64,000 nucleotides of DNA, from positions 3,224,001 through 3,288,000 of the forward strand of contig OZ004582.1 in the NCBI GenBank assembly GCA_963924555.1, read 5' to 3'. Positions 10,035 through 21,640 of the stretch are shown here, in pieces. Under the pieces are notes generated by a model. It did no database searches and was not told the DNA's origin. It worked only from the letters and a program-made list of their open reading frames with translations. This DNA comes from Crambe crambe. Taxonomy: Eukaryota > Porifera > Demospongiae > Poecilosclerida > Crambeidae. A program made the position numbers and the translations under genes. How positions within the stretch are numbered: the stretch's first letter is position 1; every line of letters begins with the position of its first letter.

Positions 10035-10604
10035 TGTTGGGGTAATTGCAATTGGTAATTGTAATTAGTAGTAATCATTATACTCTTCTTATAATTTGTA
10101 ATTGTAATTGTAATTACATATCTGTAATTGAGAAGTAATTGGCTTGTACTCAACGGGCCTAGCAACCCAAATGATGTCACAAAAATGCACTATAGCAACT
10201 GCCTCGTGACATAGGCTTGTTCTTTGATTTTTCCAAGAGGAAGCAAGGAAATTGGCCCAGTAAAGCCTGAAATATGGCGCTCTATTCACACTACTAAATC
10301 GCTAAATATCTCAAATTAAATTCCATGTACTTACTTTCTCTGTAACAGGAGTTAGAAGGCCCATAGGTGGCCATAAAGTGTTCTATGCTTTAGTAGTAAG
10401 CACTGGCAGTCCTATATATTTACAATAATATTTACAACTTGAGCCATCCATGTCTCAGTCCCGACCCCTTCTCCTTCCAATGATCACTCTTTTAAACAGG
10501 CTTGAGAGTAATTTGACAGTCCCCTGCCAAGTATTTATAACATAGCCTAGCTAATATATACTAATATCCGCTCTGATTTTTGCAGAACTCATTCTTAACT
10601 GTAA
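10035..10604. other. Intergenic; AATTAC-rich patch, no gene seen
   Basis: Positions 10036-10145 are built from repeated TAATTGTAAT-type words, a pattern common at transposon ends. The rest shows no recognisable protein on either strand. A minus-strand frame at 10089-10289 runs through the patch and is not convincing. Confidence 0.55.
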
Positions 10605-10844
10605 CTAAACACTTTTTACGGTGTTAGTTATTAGAGTTTGAATGTCCTGCTGCAAGCATCGAATATCTTGGGTTTGCTGCTGCTGCCATTCATGCACTTG
10701 CTGCTGCCATTCATGCACTTGCTGCTGCCATTGCTGCTGCCATTCATGCACTTGCTGCTGCCATTGCTGCTGCCATTCATGCACTTGCTGTTGAAAGCGT
10801 CTAAGGTCTAAATTGACCTGCTGTATCTTGATATCCTGGATCAA
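10605..10844 (-). repeat. Minisatellite encoding QQVHEWQQQ repeats
   Basis: Positions 10680-10796 are made of 21- and 33-bp units of TGCTGCCATTCATGCACTTGC type. On the minus strand they stay open and give a glutamine-rich QQQVHEWQQQW repeat. The flanks (VNLDLRRFQQQ and QDIRCLQQDIQTL) continue the frame and look like coiled coil. It could be an exon of a small coiled-coil protein. No start or splice set was convincing, and an upstream minus frame (11010-10801) does not join it in phase. Confidence 0.6.
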
Positions 10845-11524
10845 TATGATTTGAGGTCAACACATGGCACACTAACTTACAAGATTTACGATCGATATCT
10901 TCTTCGAGGCGAGATATTCTACCAAGTACGAGGTCAGTCATTTCTGCTTCACCTAAAGCACAGGGGAGAATAAGGTGATCATTTTTCAGACAGGGACCAT
11001 TAACAATCATGGCCTCTATTCATGCAGATTTAAGTTTCTCATCAAGGATTTACCCACTGTGTAGTGGGGACAATGAGGTCAAAAATCTGAAATCATTGAC
11101 AAGAAACTTGAGCAGAAAAAAGTACATGCTACCAGTCAAATTGCTGGAATCAAACCTTGATTCATGACCCTGTCACCCTGACCTTCCAAGCCCATGGCCT
11201 TGGATGTGAAACTTGATGAAGCACTGTCTACGCAGCTGGGGAATTTGTCACGTGGAAAATGATGTAATATGATGTACTCAACATTCCATTTGGACATGAA
11301 AACCTTGCATCTTTTACCAGACGTAATTTCTCCTTCCCCCTCCCATTCTTCTGCAATTATATCTGGCTCGCGAGACTAACTGATCCTATACTACCATAGA
11401 TATAGTTCAAGAGATTCAAAATGAACTGCAGACACTGGACAAGATTGGTTCAGCATATGGTGTTGACTGAAGGTATCAAAGGTCAACTTTGGTAAAGATC
11501 ATTGATTGAATGGCCAAAAATCTC
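10845..11524. other. Spacer with no assigned gene
   Basis: A minus-strand frame at 11010-10801 carries LVLGRISRLEEDIDRKSC, a possible coiled-coil exon ending at a GTAAGT donor, but its partner exon is out of phase. The remainder shows nothing recognisable. A single TCGCGAGACTA word at 11369-11379 matches the ends of the elements at 19.3 and 49.8 kb. Confidence 0.45.
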
Positions 11525-12386
11525 CTGTTTTTGAGCACTACTGTGATATTTCACAGAGCAGTGAAGTTTTAGAAGGAAAGTGTAAAGTCTGTAAAACAAA
11601 AATACGTGGCAAACCTGGTATAACCTCAAATTTTGTTACTCATTTGAAGGTAAGGTAAATTAGCTAGCAGCTATAGCTGGCAATCTACTGCTTAGAGTTG
11701 GTTTGTTGTTATTTTAGCGTAAGCATCCTGATGAACACAGTGACTATGTAAAGCACAAGGAGAGCCCAGGCCAAGGGCAACTTAAACTTACAGATATTGC
11801 AAGCAGTTCAGGTGCTTTTCACCCTCAACGAAAGTTTGACAAAGATGCACTGATTAAAATGATTGTAAAGGATATGCAGCCAGCCTATATGGTGGAGCGA
11901 GAAGGATTTTGTGAGCTAATGAATGTACTTGAACCACGGTATACTGTTGTTTCAAGGAAACACCTTCAGCATTCATTACTGCCAGGTTATCATAGCAAGG
12001 TAGCAGACAGGTATGCTAGTGGATGTAGTCTTGCTTTTTCAGGAAGTCTACCTGGATTTCAAGTTGAACTAGACAGTGATGAAGACGATCTGGATGATGA
12101 TGATGATGATGATCAGGATGAGCAGTCCACGGAATCAGATGATGATGTACAACTTGATGAGATAGAAATTCCACAGAGAATATCTTGTTTTGCACATACT
12201 CTACAGCTTACCATCAAAGATGGGTTGAAGTCATGCAAGCAAATTTCTTCAGTTCTCACTAAGGCTTCTCTAATAGTGAATCATGTAAGAAAGTCAACAA
12301 TTGCTACTGGAAAAATGGAAACTTTGTATGGAAAAACTCTTATTGCTAAGCATACACATAGAAGAATGAACTCTAATCATAGCTAA
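11525..12386 (+). pseudogene. hAT-family transposase with BED finger, core deleted
   Basis: Exon 1 to 11649 encodes EHYCDIS and CKVCKTKIRGKPGITSNFVT. A 68-bp intron (11650-11717, GT..AG) follows, and exon 2 starts RKHPDEHSDYVKH. Together they form a BED zinc finger (CxxC...HLKRKH). Downstream come KMIVKDMQPAYMVEREGF and SRKHLQHSLLPGYHSKVADR, the usual hAT N-terminal blocks. Then, after an acidic DDLDDDDDDDQDEQ run, comes ISCFAHTLQLTIKDGLK. The part that normally carries the first catalytic residues between these blocks is absent, yet the frame stays open. The gene stops at 12386, before the RW and dimerisation regions. The element is therefore internally deleted and 3'-truncated. Confidence 0.8.
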
Positions 12387-12763
12387 AACCATAAAAGAGA
12401 GGAAAAAAGACCAGGAACAAGTAAGGGGAAAAGCATTTCGTGAAATGAAAAAAAGATGTAGGGATGACCACTGCTCAAAATAGTGTAGTAATGTGTGTAT
12501 ATGTAGGGATTGTTGGCTGGATATACAGAACAAAGATTGATCCCATTTCCATCCTTATATAATATAGGTCTCAGGGATGAAAATAATTTTAATAACATAA
12601 CCTGAAATTTATCAGACCAAAGTACTACTTGTTAGGCCATCATTGGTGTTTGACCTGACATACTAGATTTTGTTCCTTGTGCACCCTGTGCACCCGGGTA
12701 CCCTACAGCTACTCAAGAGAAAACACTATGTTTATTATCATGACAGTGGTAGCTATGTTATGG
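12387..12763. other. Spacer between two hAT remnants
   Basis: Purine-rich at the left end (12400-12460), with two GATGTAGGGAT-like words at 12451 and 12501 that recur at 15.0-15.4 kb. No coding similarity was seen. Confidence 0.5.
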
Positions 12764-14306
12764 TTAAGACATATGATAGTGTACAAAATTAGTCAGAGCC
12801 TGAGTCCACATCTTGAATTTCAGATGATTCCTCTTCAGAGTCGCTTGCTCCATGGGTGGAAGTTTGCTTATGCCGTCAATACTCCTTTTTAGGTTTCTGG
12901 ACTCTTCGTCCTGTTGAAATTTCCACCACAACTCCATGGCTGCATCAGCTGAAAAATTGCTGACAGAGGGTCCTTCAGTCTTGACCTCCAGCAAGTCATT
13001 GAGAGTGAAACAGTTCAAGTTTGTCCTTTTCTCGTTTTTGACAACTTTCAGTGACAAAAATAAACGTTCAACTTTAGCTGTAGAAAATGGTAAGCTGAAA
13101 AGTAGCTCACAGAGTTGTATGACATTATGCCACTTCACAGAATCTGGTGTTGTTCGTAGCTGGTACCAAATTTCTTATAAGTGTTATCATCAAGAATTGA
13201 GCTGAGGTCAGCACCCTTTACTTCCAGAGGAGCACGAAAGACTTCAGTAAGACTTACAGCAGCTGATTTAATTTCACTCATACGATCATCTTTAGAACTT
13301 TCTTCTGAATCTTGCCAGCTTTGGGTGTCTAGAAAGACAATAATTGATCACATCAAATCTACACCTGACCACTCAAGCCGAACACGCATTTGCTAATCAA
13401 GAGAACTCAAGTCAGCTAGTGCATGAATTTTACAACTGTGAAAAGTGCCATCATTGAAACGAAACAGCTCTGAACCTTGATATTTTTTACCACCATACTC
13501 ATCCTTCATCTTGCTCAAAACCACTTTGGTCACCGGCCACTCTTCTGGATTTTGGGAAGACAGTTTCTTTAGTGAGCTGTGAGACTTCAGGATGTGCTTG
13601 ATCCCTTGTATAACATCAATGTGACCCTCTTGTAAGGACAGACTAAGTACAGAAGCAGGCTTAAGTGCATCTGTATACAAACAGAACCAATTAGCATTTT
13701 TGCTTCTCTCCACTTCAGTAGATAACCCTTTAAGTGTTGTCTGTCAACACTCTTGATTGACTTGTCTTCTACAAGCTTTCCCAGATGCTTAAGATAGACT
13801 CCATATCGATCAACAAATCTCTGCAAAGCCTTTCTCTTGAAAGTAATCCAGCGACTTCCATGAGCTCTCACAGGAACACAACCACCTTCTTCGGGGAATT
13901 CATATACTTCTTCCAGATCATCCATTAAATCCGAAAGCTCCCGGCATTTCTTAGGTGATTTTTCATAGAGGTAGTAAAGCCTCAATAGCATCTCATCAAT
14001 CTATTTGAAGAGTTGACTGGTAAAGGCATCTTTACATGCAAGCTCAAGACGATGAGCATAACACCATGCCCAAAACAGCCACGGCAAACCAGCATGCAAC
14101 TTGCCTCGCATTCCATTTTGATTGGACACGTTGACAGAGGCACCATCAGTTCCACATCCAACAAGAACTGGATGGTCAGTAACACTCGAAACATTCTCCC
14201 TAACCAAAATATCTTCAATACCCATGCACGTCAGAGCCTTACCAAGACAGTCTACCAATCCATTTGCAACGGCTCTACTACACACTCTACTTACGGCAAA
14301 CAACAC
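12764..14306 (-). pseudogene. ZNF862-like hAT transposase, four lesions
   Basis: The minus strand begins with VLVGCGTDGASVNVSNQNGM and WLFWAWCYAHRLELACKDAF, continues with MLLRLYYLYEKSPKKCREL, GSRWITFKRKALQRF and DALKPASVLSLSLQEG, and ends with the dimerisation block ELLFSLPFSTAKVERLF followed by RRTNLN-type residues and a stop at 12764. In-frame TAG codons lie at 14001-14003 and 13393-13395, both where glutamine is plausible (CAG to TAG). Frameshifts lie near 13685 and 13160. The N-terminal zinc finger region is absent. This architecture matches ZNF862/KIAA0543-like domesticated hAT proteins, but with four lesions it is inactive. It is transcribed toward the other hAT and differs clearly from it. 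Confidence 0.82.
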
Positions 14307-16589
14307 AAGATTTAAGTTGTAGCTGCTATGACTGCTTACCCTGTATTTTCTTGTTCTTAATCATCATGATAATAATAATGGCATGATCTGGAGAAAAATT
14401 GGGCCGCGTTACGGCTATGTTCTATATATGAATGTGTAGCTTTTTACCCCAACCAGTGCAGTGTGGCATCGGTTTAGCCTCTAGTTCACTCAGAAAAAAG
14501 CCGCTCTCTTAGTATAGGGACTATACAACAAAGAAATTGAACATAATGCGCATGCGTAATAAACGATAGTTGCCATGACTCTCGATCTCATCGAAGCAAA
14601 AAGCCATTTCGAGCATAGATAGAACAGAATAATAGTTAGCTGAGCTGTAACGACAGCATGTAAATTTTTAATGGTAAGCTTTCTCGAGCCCAGTGAGTTG
14701 TGCATTATTTAGAAAGAAAGCAGGCTGATCGTAGCTCCCTATCCCTTCACCTTCTTTTATCTATGAACTCAGCTAGTTAGAAGATTTTAATCGCTTACCA
14801 AGCTTGGTTGTGATCCAGCATTGCAACACAAGAGCTATGAAATTAAATTCCATGAAACAAGAACAGCTACAGACCTTGCCTCCTTCCCCTACCACTCAAT
14901 GAACTTTATTCAGCATAACATAGAATTAGTATTAAAAACAGTTATATCACAAAATCAGAACAAGCAGCTATAATGAGATATTCATAGATATCCTCCTGCA
15001 AAAAGAATTTTAAAAAAATAAGTAAAGAAAAACATTTATTCTAATAAATGAAGGTGATGTAGGGATGACTAGTTAACTGGTCTTGGAACAAGAGCTGATT
15101 ATATTGCAAGGATGAAGTCAAATCCAGGTGCAGTCACTAGTGTGACGTACCCACCCACATTTGTGAGATGGAACAAAGAACATAATATACATAGCTATAA
15201 TTATACAAAAAAAACAACCACATAGTACGTATAAATAATAATTTAAGCCAGAGGAGATAATCACATGCAGCCTCAGGCTCTCCTTGTTCAGTACTTTCCT
15301 GGTTTTCGTATAGTTCGTCACATATTAACAGAGCTCTATTTATATGAAAAAAATGAAAGTTGATGTAGGGATGACAAAAACAGTGTACAAAAAAAATTAA
15401 GAAACAAGGAAAGAAATTGCGAAAAGAAAATGTTTGATCCCTACATCAAGCCAAGGAATTGTTGTAGCTATAGAAATTTTCATGCAAAGGAAAAAAAAAT
15501 TTTTTATCCACTTTCTTTTTTTTTTTTTTACCTCTACAGTATCTTTGGTCCTTTGACTGCCTCCATACCAAATTTGAGGAGGGAAGGCTTTGAAGTGGGC
15601 AAGCGCTCGAGTTGAAGTCACCCACTCAAACCGACAATGACCTACGTGCCAAAAGATTAATTTTTTTTCTTGCAAAATTATTATTATTTTTTTTAATTAA
15701 CAAGATTAATATTGAATTATGGAGGGCATGCATATGTAGTGCGCGGAAAAAAGGGAAATTCCCCCAAAATTATATTGATGTGTATGTTGAATCTAGCTGA
15801 AATATCTAGCTAGCTACAGGTAGGTACAAGCTATGGCAGTCGCCATCCAACTTCTCAGGCCACATCTGGAGGTGCTGGATTGTCTCCTTCAACCCTAGGT
15901 CCAGCTGGCAATGAAATTTTCACTCCAACAGAGCCCTGATCCCAGCAGTGTATATATCCTGTTTCCTTTATCATATGAATCAACTATACAAGCTTTAAAA
16001 TAGATGAAATTCACTAGTATCTAATGCTTTTCATACATCTATCTGCCCAAAACTTACCAGTTATGATCCAGGATTGGCCCCATGCCTTCACACCCTGATA
16101 ACCAAGGCGCTCAAAGATAACAACGCAGTGAAGCAAAACTTACATGGCCTTCTTCCTCTCTCAAACAGCTGGTGCAAAGATTGAAATGATGTCATCGCGT
16201 TATACGGACATACGTAACAATTTACGAGCGCTTATAGCTCAGGGGTGCTTTAAGGTATAGCCTCGAGCTTACTATCAATCGATAGCTAATGTAGTGAGCT
16301 ATTGTGTGATAGTCCGTTTTGAATTTTTGAGTAACATTCCTGGTTTTCATATAGCGTGTCACATAATTATAGGACCTCCGATATATACAGAGTTTTGCAG
16401 GTTGCTTGTCACATTGCAAAATACTAATACAAAAGTTATGACAACTAAATCAGCAATGTGAATAGAAAGGTATTTTCAGGGCATTTCCATGTAAATTTAC
16501 CATCATGTGACTGTTATGCATTAGCCAGATTTGAAAAAAAAATAGCCAGGTACTAGGTACAAGTCTGTGTAGCTAACTATGTCCTACTA
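14307..16589. other. 2.3-kb gene desert with dispersed short repeats
   Basis: No convincing protein on either strand. Contents I can name: A/T homopolymers (for example 15486-15530), GATGTAGGGATGAC words near 15056 and 15361, a 90-bp palindromic element (15360-15449), and two copies of a TCCTGGTTTTCRTATAG...GTCACATA segment at about 15297-15335 and 16338-16375 that mark another dispersed repeat. Confidence 0.6.
15360..15449. mobile_element. 90-bp palindromic mini-element
   Basis: The ends TTGATGTAGGGAT (15360-15372) and its complement (15437-15449) are perfect 13-bp inverted repeats around an A-rich interior. The same GATGTAGGGAT word occurs singly at about 12451 and 15056, and its complement at about 40410. 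This suggests fragments of a small MITE family. No target duplication could be defined. Confidence 0.5.
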
Positions 16590-17000
16590 ATGGCAGGTGT
16601 GAGTCAGAATGCTCGACAAGACTCTGGTAACAGCCCTATTCTCATTAGTCCATCAAAGAGTATAGTTGAAGATTCTGATCATGACTCAAGTGTAACTGAG
16701 CCTACACTTATATCAATATTGGCTTTTAGAAAAGAGATACTTGCCCAATTTGGTGATGGACTTATTGACAGTGATTGCGATTTTGATTTTGGATTCTACA
16801 AAGGAACTAAGCGAATATGGGTTAGAAACGATCACGATTTTGATGAACTGATCCAGTCGCTTCAAACAATACTATAACTGTATGGTGTGAAGGGCAGCAA
16901 AAAGCGAAAGAAGGACTCCTCAGGCTCTGAAGATGAATCTAACGGAACAAAATCACGTGATCTTTCACCAGTAAATTTAGAGCAAATGTGACTGTTAAAG
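16590..17000 (+). pseudogene. PB1-like accessory protein fragment, copy 2
   Basis: After a Ser-rich leader (SPSKSIVEDSDHDSS) the frame reads FRKEILAQFGDGLIDSD, FDFGFYKGTKRIWVRND and DHDFDELIQSLQ, then stops. A neighbouring frame gives TITVWCEG and, a little later, a basic-acidic stretch SKKRKKDSSGSEDESNG. Comparison with the copies at 7522 and 29868 shows the same FxxGFxxGxxxIWVxND and WCxG landmarks, so a frameshift lies near 16870. It has no partner transposase nearby. Confidence 0.5.
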
Positions 17001-18128
17001 CTGCTGAATTGAAGATAATTTATATATCTCTGGACACTTGAGTTTGGTATGGGAGGTTCCAGAGACATTTCTGAGTGTGGCGTGGCTGTGGCTAGGGTTC
17101 GGTTTCTGGAGGGCTGTTCTGGACGATGTTCTGGACAGTGTCTGTGGCCTGATATGTCCTACAAAGTGGTCACATATTAAGTCCCACTGTCGATCTTCAC
17201 CAGCTGTGGTTATCTGTAATGGATAACATGTAATAGTGACACTATACGGGACAAAACTTAAATGGGAGCTGAGAGTTTTAAAAAAAAAGAAAAAAAAAAG
17301 ATGATAGCAGTCTAGTGACCTGTTCTCCTTCCAGACAAGTTCAGACAGAGTACACGTCTCCTCACCTCTAAGGTGAGGAGAAGGTGACTCTGAGAGTGTA
17401 ACTGTTCGAATGATGCACGAAAAAACTCAGAGATGTACTGAGTTGAACTGCATTATAATTGGAATGCTTATAATTATGCTTATATTTATAAATGCATGGA
17501 ATGCTTGCTATTATCGTGCTGAATACATTGGGAAGCTAAAGAGCATAAAGAGCTTGAAACTTTAAGTAGATTGCTAGGTGTAGCCATATTGACTATATCC
17601 ATACAGCTTTATAGCTTACTAAAAGGAGTGGCTGCAACGATTGACCTGTATTGAACAGTATTAACACGAGCTCTGGCTAAGCTAGAAGGCATATGAATTG
17701 GAGCTCTGTTAGAACAGGTTCTAGAATGAGAAATAAGGAGTGGTTTACGAAACCTGGGTTGTGTAAACTATGTACTGCCAACCAACTTGCTGTCTAGCCT
17801 CTTCAGTTTGTTTATGATGCCTGGGCCAGCCACTTAACTCTACCAAGTGACACAACGAACTTGATGCATCATTACCTTAACGGTGCTCATTTGTGTGCCA
17901 CAACATCTGATACATCTCACAGGTTTTGTGTCACGGTTTATTTCTCCTCGCCTAATGTAGAGAAGATTTGTTGGGTTCTAGACAGACATGATGTAGTAAA
18001 ATTTAGTTCAACTAGCAATTCGTGCCAGACTCAACCATGCATGCACTCAGATTACAAAGAACTCTTATTGGTGATTTGCAAGCATATTACAAGGTCATTC
18101 CAACTCGTGACATTATTTCCCAAGCCTT
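17001..18128. other. Non-coding stretch
   Basis: Nothing recognised on either strand. A GGAGAAGGTGACTC patch and A-runs near 17280-17300 are the only local features. A plus frame at 17861-18130 shows no family resemblance. Confidence 0.55.
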
Positions 18129-18350
18129 GACCAATTTGGGTTTCAACAGTCAAAAGTGAATCTAGGCATCATGCTGAAAGTTTTGCTTCATATTTGAGTG
18201 CTATTGGTTTCGTAAAATTTTTTGGAAATTTCACAAGTCTATAATCTAGGCATGTTTCAGCTATTGGTTTTGTAAAAAAATTGGCCATTTTTTGAAATTT
18301 CCAAAGTCTATTATAGTATTGCTAAAAAAATTTTGTGACCAATTTGGATT
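18129..18350. repeat. Diverged tandem repeat, GACCAATTTGG family, block 1
   Basis: GACCAATTTGGGTTTCAACAG and TTTGAGTGCTATTGGTTT type phrases recur with drift at about 18129, 18235-18280 and 18335. Block 2 at 19797-20215 carries the same phrases. Confidence 0.65.
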
Positions 18351-19080
18351 TTGTGTGCTATCCGGCTTGTAAAATAGATTTATGAAAATATCTAGGCACT
18401 ATGCATGAATGGAGAAGAAACCAAAGGTTCACTATTATAGTGCACCCTACTTCTGCTGATGGCTAATTGGCAAGGCTGATTATGTATCAGAAGAGTTGGG
18501 TTTTCTGTCATCATCTACTGAACTTTGTGATATGAAGGTAAGATTATGTGCGACGAATGTAGCATTTCCAATGTCCAACTTCAGTACTGTGACAAACTGG
18601 CTATAGATATTTTAATAAACTGGCTATAGTCAATGTAACTCACCCACGGTTGGACTATCAGAAATGGCTATAGCTACTTTGACAGTAACAGTACCGGGTT
18701 GGAAAAAAGATTTAGCTTGACATGAGGCTGATCTCCTGGTGCTTCCATCTTCCTGGGCCCTCGAGAAGAGCAATAGGGGTATGAAAACAGCTAGCTCTGG
18801 CTGGCCACAGTGCCAATAGCTAAAGAGATAGATATAAATAGCTGATTTTGAGGGAGCTACAGCATTCAAAGACAAGATGCAGAGTTGAAGTCTTTTAGCA
18901 TTGGACAACCAACTTGCAATTCACTGACATAACAGAGTAGCCATGATATGGAAGCAGTAATGTCTGCTGATGCCTTGCCAATTAGGTACCAGAAGAGTCA
19001 GGTTTGCTCTCTCCACTAAATGTGACTGCTACAAGAGTTTCAATAATGTCAGTGCCGATACAAGGTAAACTGCAGCACAC
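18351..19080. other. Spacer, no gene seen
   Basis: CTAATTGGCAAGGC at about 18463 and its approximate complement at about 18974 form a weak, widely spaced inverted pair. No protein similarity was found. Confidence 0.5.
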
Positions 19081-19772
19081 TATTGGGTTTTGCAACGTTT
19101 CTGCAATTAACACCGCGAGAGCGCCATGCGCATGTCACAAATTGTCATGGTTACCCCCAGCGCCTGACATCGACAGCTGTCTTTAGCTAGCTATCTATAC
19201 TTATTTGAACTTGGCCTGGAGTAGGAAATACTTGAAGAGTTACTCTGGCACTAGTACTCATCGTCTCGCGAGCCAGCCCACTTATTTTTCGCGGGTGGTA
19301 GAAAAATAAGGGTCTGGTCAAACTCGCATGGTCGAGTTGTTCTGAGTGTCCAGATTTTTTCCGGACGGATGTACGTAACGCGTCATATTTCGTATTGGAG
19401 TGTGATAGTCTGTGGGTAATGGTACAAAAGTACACAAAAACAGTCACAGCTTCTATTTTGCATACTGCTGTAGCCCAACAACACAGCACTCTCCAAGATA
19501 GCATGATCTTCTGCAGATCTGCTCGAGCTCGGCTCATTAACATTGCATGCGTGATTCGTCTGGCTACTGTACTGCTGACTGTGCAGAACAACTCGACCAT
19601 GCGAGTTTGACCAGACCCTTATTTTTCAACCGCCCCGCAAAAAAGTGGGCTGGCTCGCGAGACTACATAATAAGCACTGTCGATGTCAGGGGCCAGGGGA
19701 ACCAAGACAATTTGTGAGCATGCGTGTGGCGCTCTCACGGTGTTAGTTGCGAAAACGTTGCAAAACCCAATA
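19081..19772. mobile_element. Outer inverted-repeat element with 96-bp arms
   Basis: Arms 19081-19176 and 19677-19772 are reverse complements (landmarks TATTGGGTTTTGCAACG and CTGACATCGACAG) with scattered mismatches. A second inverted repeat lies inside. No coding capacity and no clear target duplication were seen. Confidence 0.78.
19262..19663. mobile_element. Inner inverted-repeat element with TCTCGCG ends
   Basis: Arms 19262-19343 and 19584-19663 are inverted copies starting GTCTCGCGAGCCAGCCCACTT and ending at GAGTTGTTCTG. The terminal TCTCGCG and the internal AGGGTCTGG words are shared with the Mutator-type MITE at 49750-50396, so both probably belong to one family. It sits within the outer inverted repeat, as if one element had inserted into another. 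Confidence 0.78.
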
Positions 19773-19796
19773 AATTGCCAATTTCTTTTTTGTCCA

Positions 19797-20215
19797 ACAA
19801 CTTGTGACTAATGGGACCAGGTCCCAACATCAACTTGTGACCAATGGGACCAAGACCAATGAGACTAGGTCCCAACATCAACTTGGGACCTCAAGTTTGA
19901 TTTAGCACATTACAAGGTCATTGCAACTCTTGAAAGCCTTGACCAATTTGGGTTTGAAACAGTCAAAGGTCCATCTATGCATCTCAATATTTAGCTTCAT
20001 ATTTGAGTGCTATTAAGATCTTTTAGAAATTTCCAGCTATGACCAATTTGGGTTTTAACAGTCAAAAGTGGATCTCGTAAAAAAATCGGTTAAGCCTATA
20101 GCATTGGTAGGAAACAATTTTTGTGACCAATTTGGATCATAATGTTCAAAAAAGTGAGGTTGCTGAATGTTTAGATTCACATTTGAGTGTATTCCGTCAT
20201 GCAAAAAATTGCAGC
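19797..20215. repeat. 33-bp tandem triplet and GACCAATTTGG block 2
   Basis: Positions 19797-19890 hold three diverged copies of a unit containing ACTTGTGACCAATGGGACC and GGTCCCAACATCA. From 19925 to 20215 the GACCAATTTGGGTTT and ATTTGAGTGCTATT phrases of block 1 recur about every 100 bp. Confidence 0.7.
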
Positions 20216-20476
20216 TAATTAGACTGAGTCGAAATCTTTTAGATTTGCATCATAACTACAACTGCAGTTAAGACACGATACATTGAGACTTCCAGAATAC
20301 AGGGGTTGCCTCATTTAAGGGATCCCGATTACTGTATTCATACAGTATTTATAATAATCCTTGCTACAAGGAGTAGCCACAATATGGCAGCAGTTTACGT
20401 GTAATCTGACAGTTAGCAGAGGACAAATATGCAGCGAGTAGGGTTTGTGTCAATACCAAGCTGCAACAAACTCAGC

Positions 20477-20713
20477 CTATAAAAGGCCTTTGGTAGAGAA
20501 AACAATTTGTTTGCCTGCTGTAGGACGGCACATGTACACATGAACACATCGTTTTGATACTTTTGACTTGCGACAAGAGCACTGAAACTGCTTCTTGGCA
20601 TCAATTCTGACGTGAAGTAGTCCCAGTGGTGTTTCAGAATTTGGTATTGTTCTAATCACAAAAGACTGATCAGAAACACGGTGAATCAGTTTGTGTGTGC
20701 TTCCATTTTTCAT
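20477..20713 (-). pseudogene. SWIM-like zinc-finger fragment
   Basis: The minus frame reads VIRTIPNSETPLGLLHVRI and then FQCSCRKSKVSKRCVHVYMC, a CxC...CxH pattern typical of SWIM fingers. The wording resembles the zinc finger upstream of KDZ-like domains in HMGXB3-type proteins, and is unlike the MULE SWIM at 8.4 kb. Nothing around it continues the gene. Confidence 0.45.
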
Positions 20714-20786
20714 CCAATTTTTTTCACAAAGTCTTTTGATATAGTAAGAGGGAATGGGACATCTTGGAGTACACTAGGAGATAGAT

Positions 20787-21640
20787 ATGAACATGGCTCC
20801 ATTCACGTCAGGAGCCTCTGGAATTCCCACTGTGGTGGAGCAAAGCGATTCTAGCCAGAGTGATTTTGATTCCACTGGTTTAGTCCAGTCGTTTATAAAA
20901 TTGCTAGCAAGATCAATTCAAACTTTGGATACTTATGAAGTTTGAAAGCTTATAGCTAAAAATGTCATTCCTAAGTATTACAATAATTTTATCACATTCA
21001 ATAATTCAGGCACAGCAGATTGTATCTGTGGATGTAAAAACAGCATTGCTGTTTGAGTTACCAAAGCAATCCCCTATCATCAATGCTTTCCCTGATCTTC
21101 AATTTGTTAAATTTAGTGTTCCAGCATTGGAGAATGCTTTCAGGCACTCAGGTTTGGGAAAACCTTCCAAACAACGTTTTCATCAAGAGGTGACTCCATT
21201 AAGCATGCAGGGAGGTCTCATACAAATGCTTCATTGTGAAGCAGAATGTTATCCCTGAGGAAACTGTGGCACTTTTACGCAAAGGTTGGCATGCTTAAAT
21301 TATTTCAATAATAGGACTTGCAAGGAAGGAAATGAATGCACCATGAGGAGAAGGCGGTCCAAGCAATGAAGGTGTGTTAGCTACTAGCCAGCAGTATGTC
21401 ATTCATAATTTGTTCTTTGTTGCTGTAGCTTCAACTGCTGGACAAATGATAAGCACACCATTCCTATATTTTTTCATCACATGATCTATGCAATTATCCA
21501 TTCAGATGATAGTGATGAGAATTATTTACCCGCAAGAGAGTCATTCAATGCTGATGATGGGCGTATAAATGAATGGACTCACATCATTTTTCTTATTATA
21601 GAGAGCTTGGCAAAGAGAATGAAACTCCAAAGCTAACTGG
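20787..21640 (+). CDS. Unassigned spliced candidate, probably decayed
   Basis: A short frame from the ATG at 20787 (QSDSSQSDFDSTGLVQSFIK) is followed by a candidate exon after an AG near 21010 with KTALLFELPKQSPIINAFPD, FVKFSVPALENAFRHSGLGK and RFHQEVTPLSMQGG. One frame then shifts to KQNVIPEETVALLRK before a GT near 21284. A later segment (about 21505-21640) reads DDSDENYLPARESFNADDG. I do not recognise the family. The amino-acid wording looks coding, but the frame change argues for decay. Confidence refers to it being protein-derived. Confidence 0.35.

Noticed and set aside
10089-10289. Minus-strand frame ending in NYNYNYK
   Set aside because: The tail is a translated AATTAC repeat and the rest matches no family.
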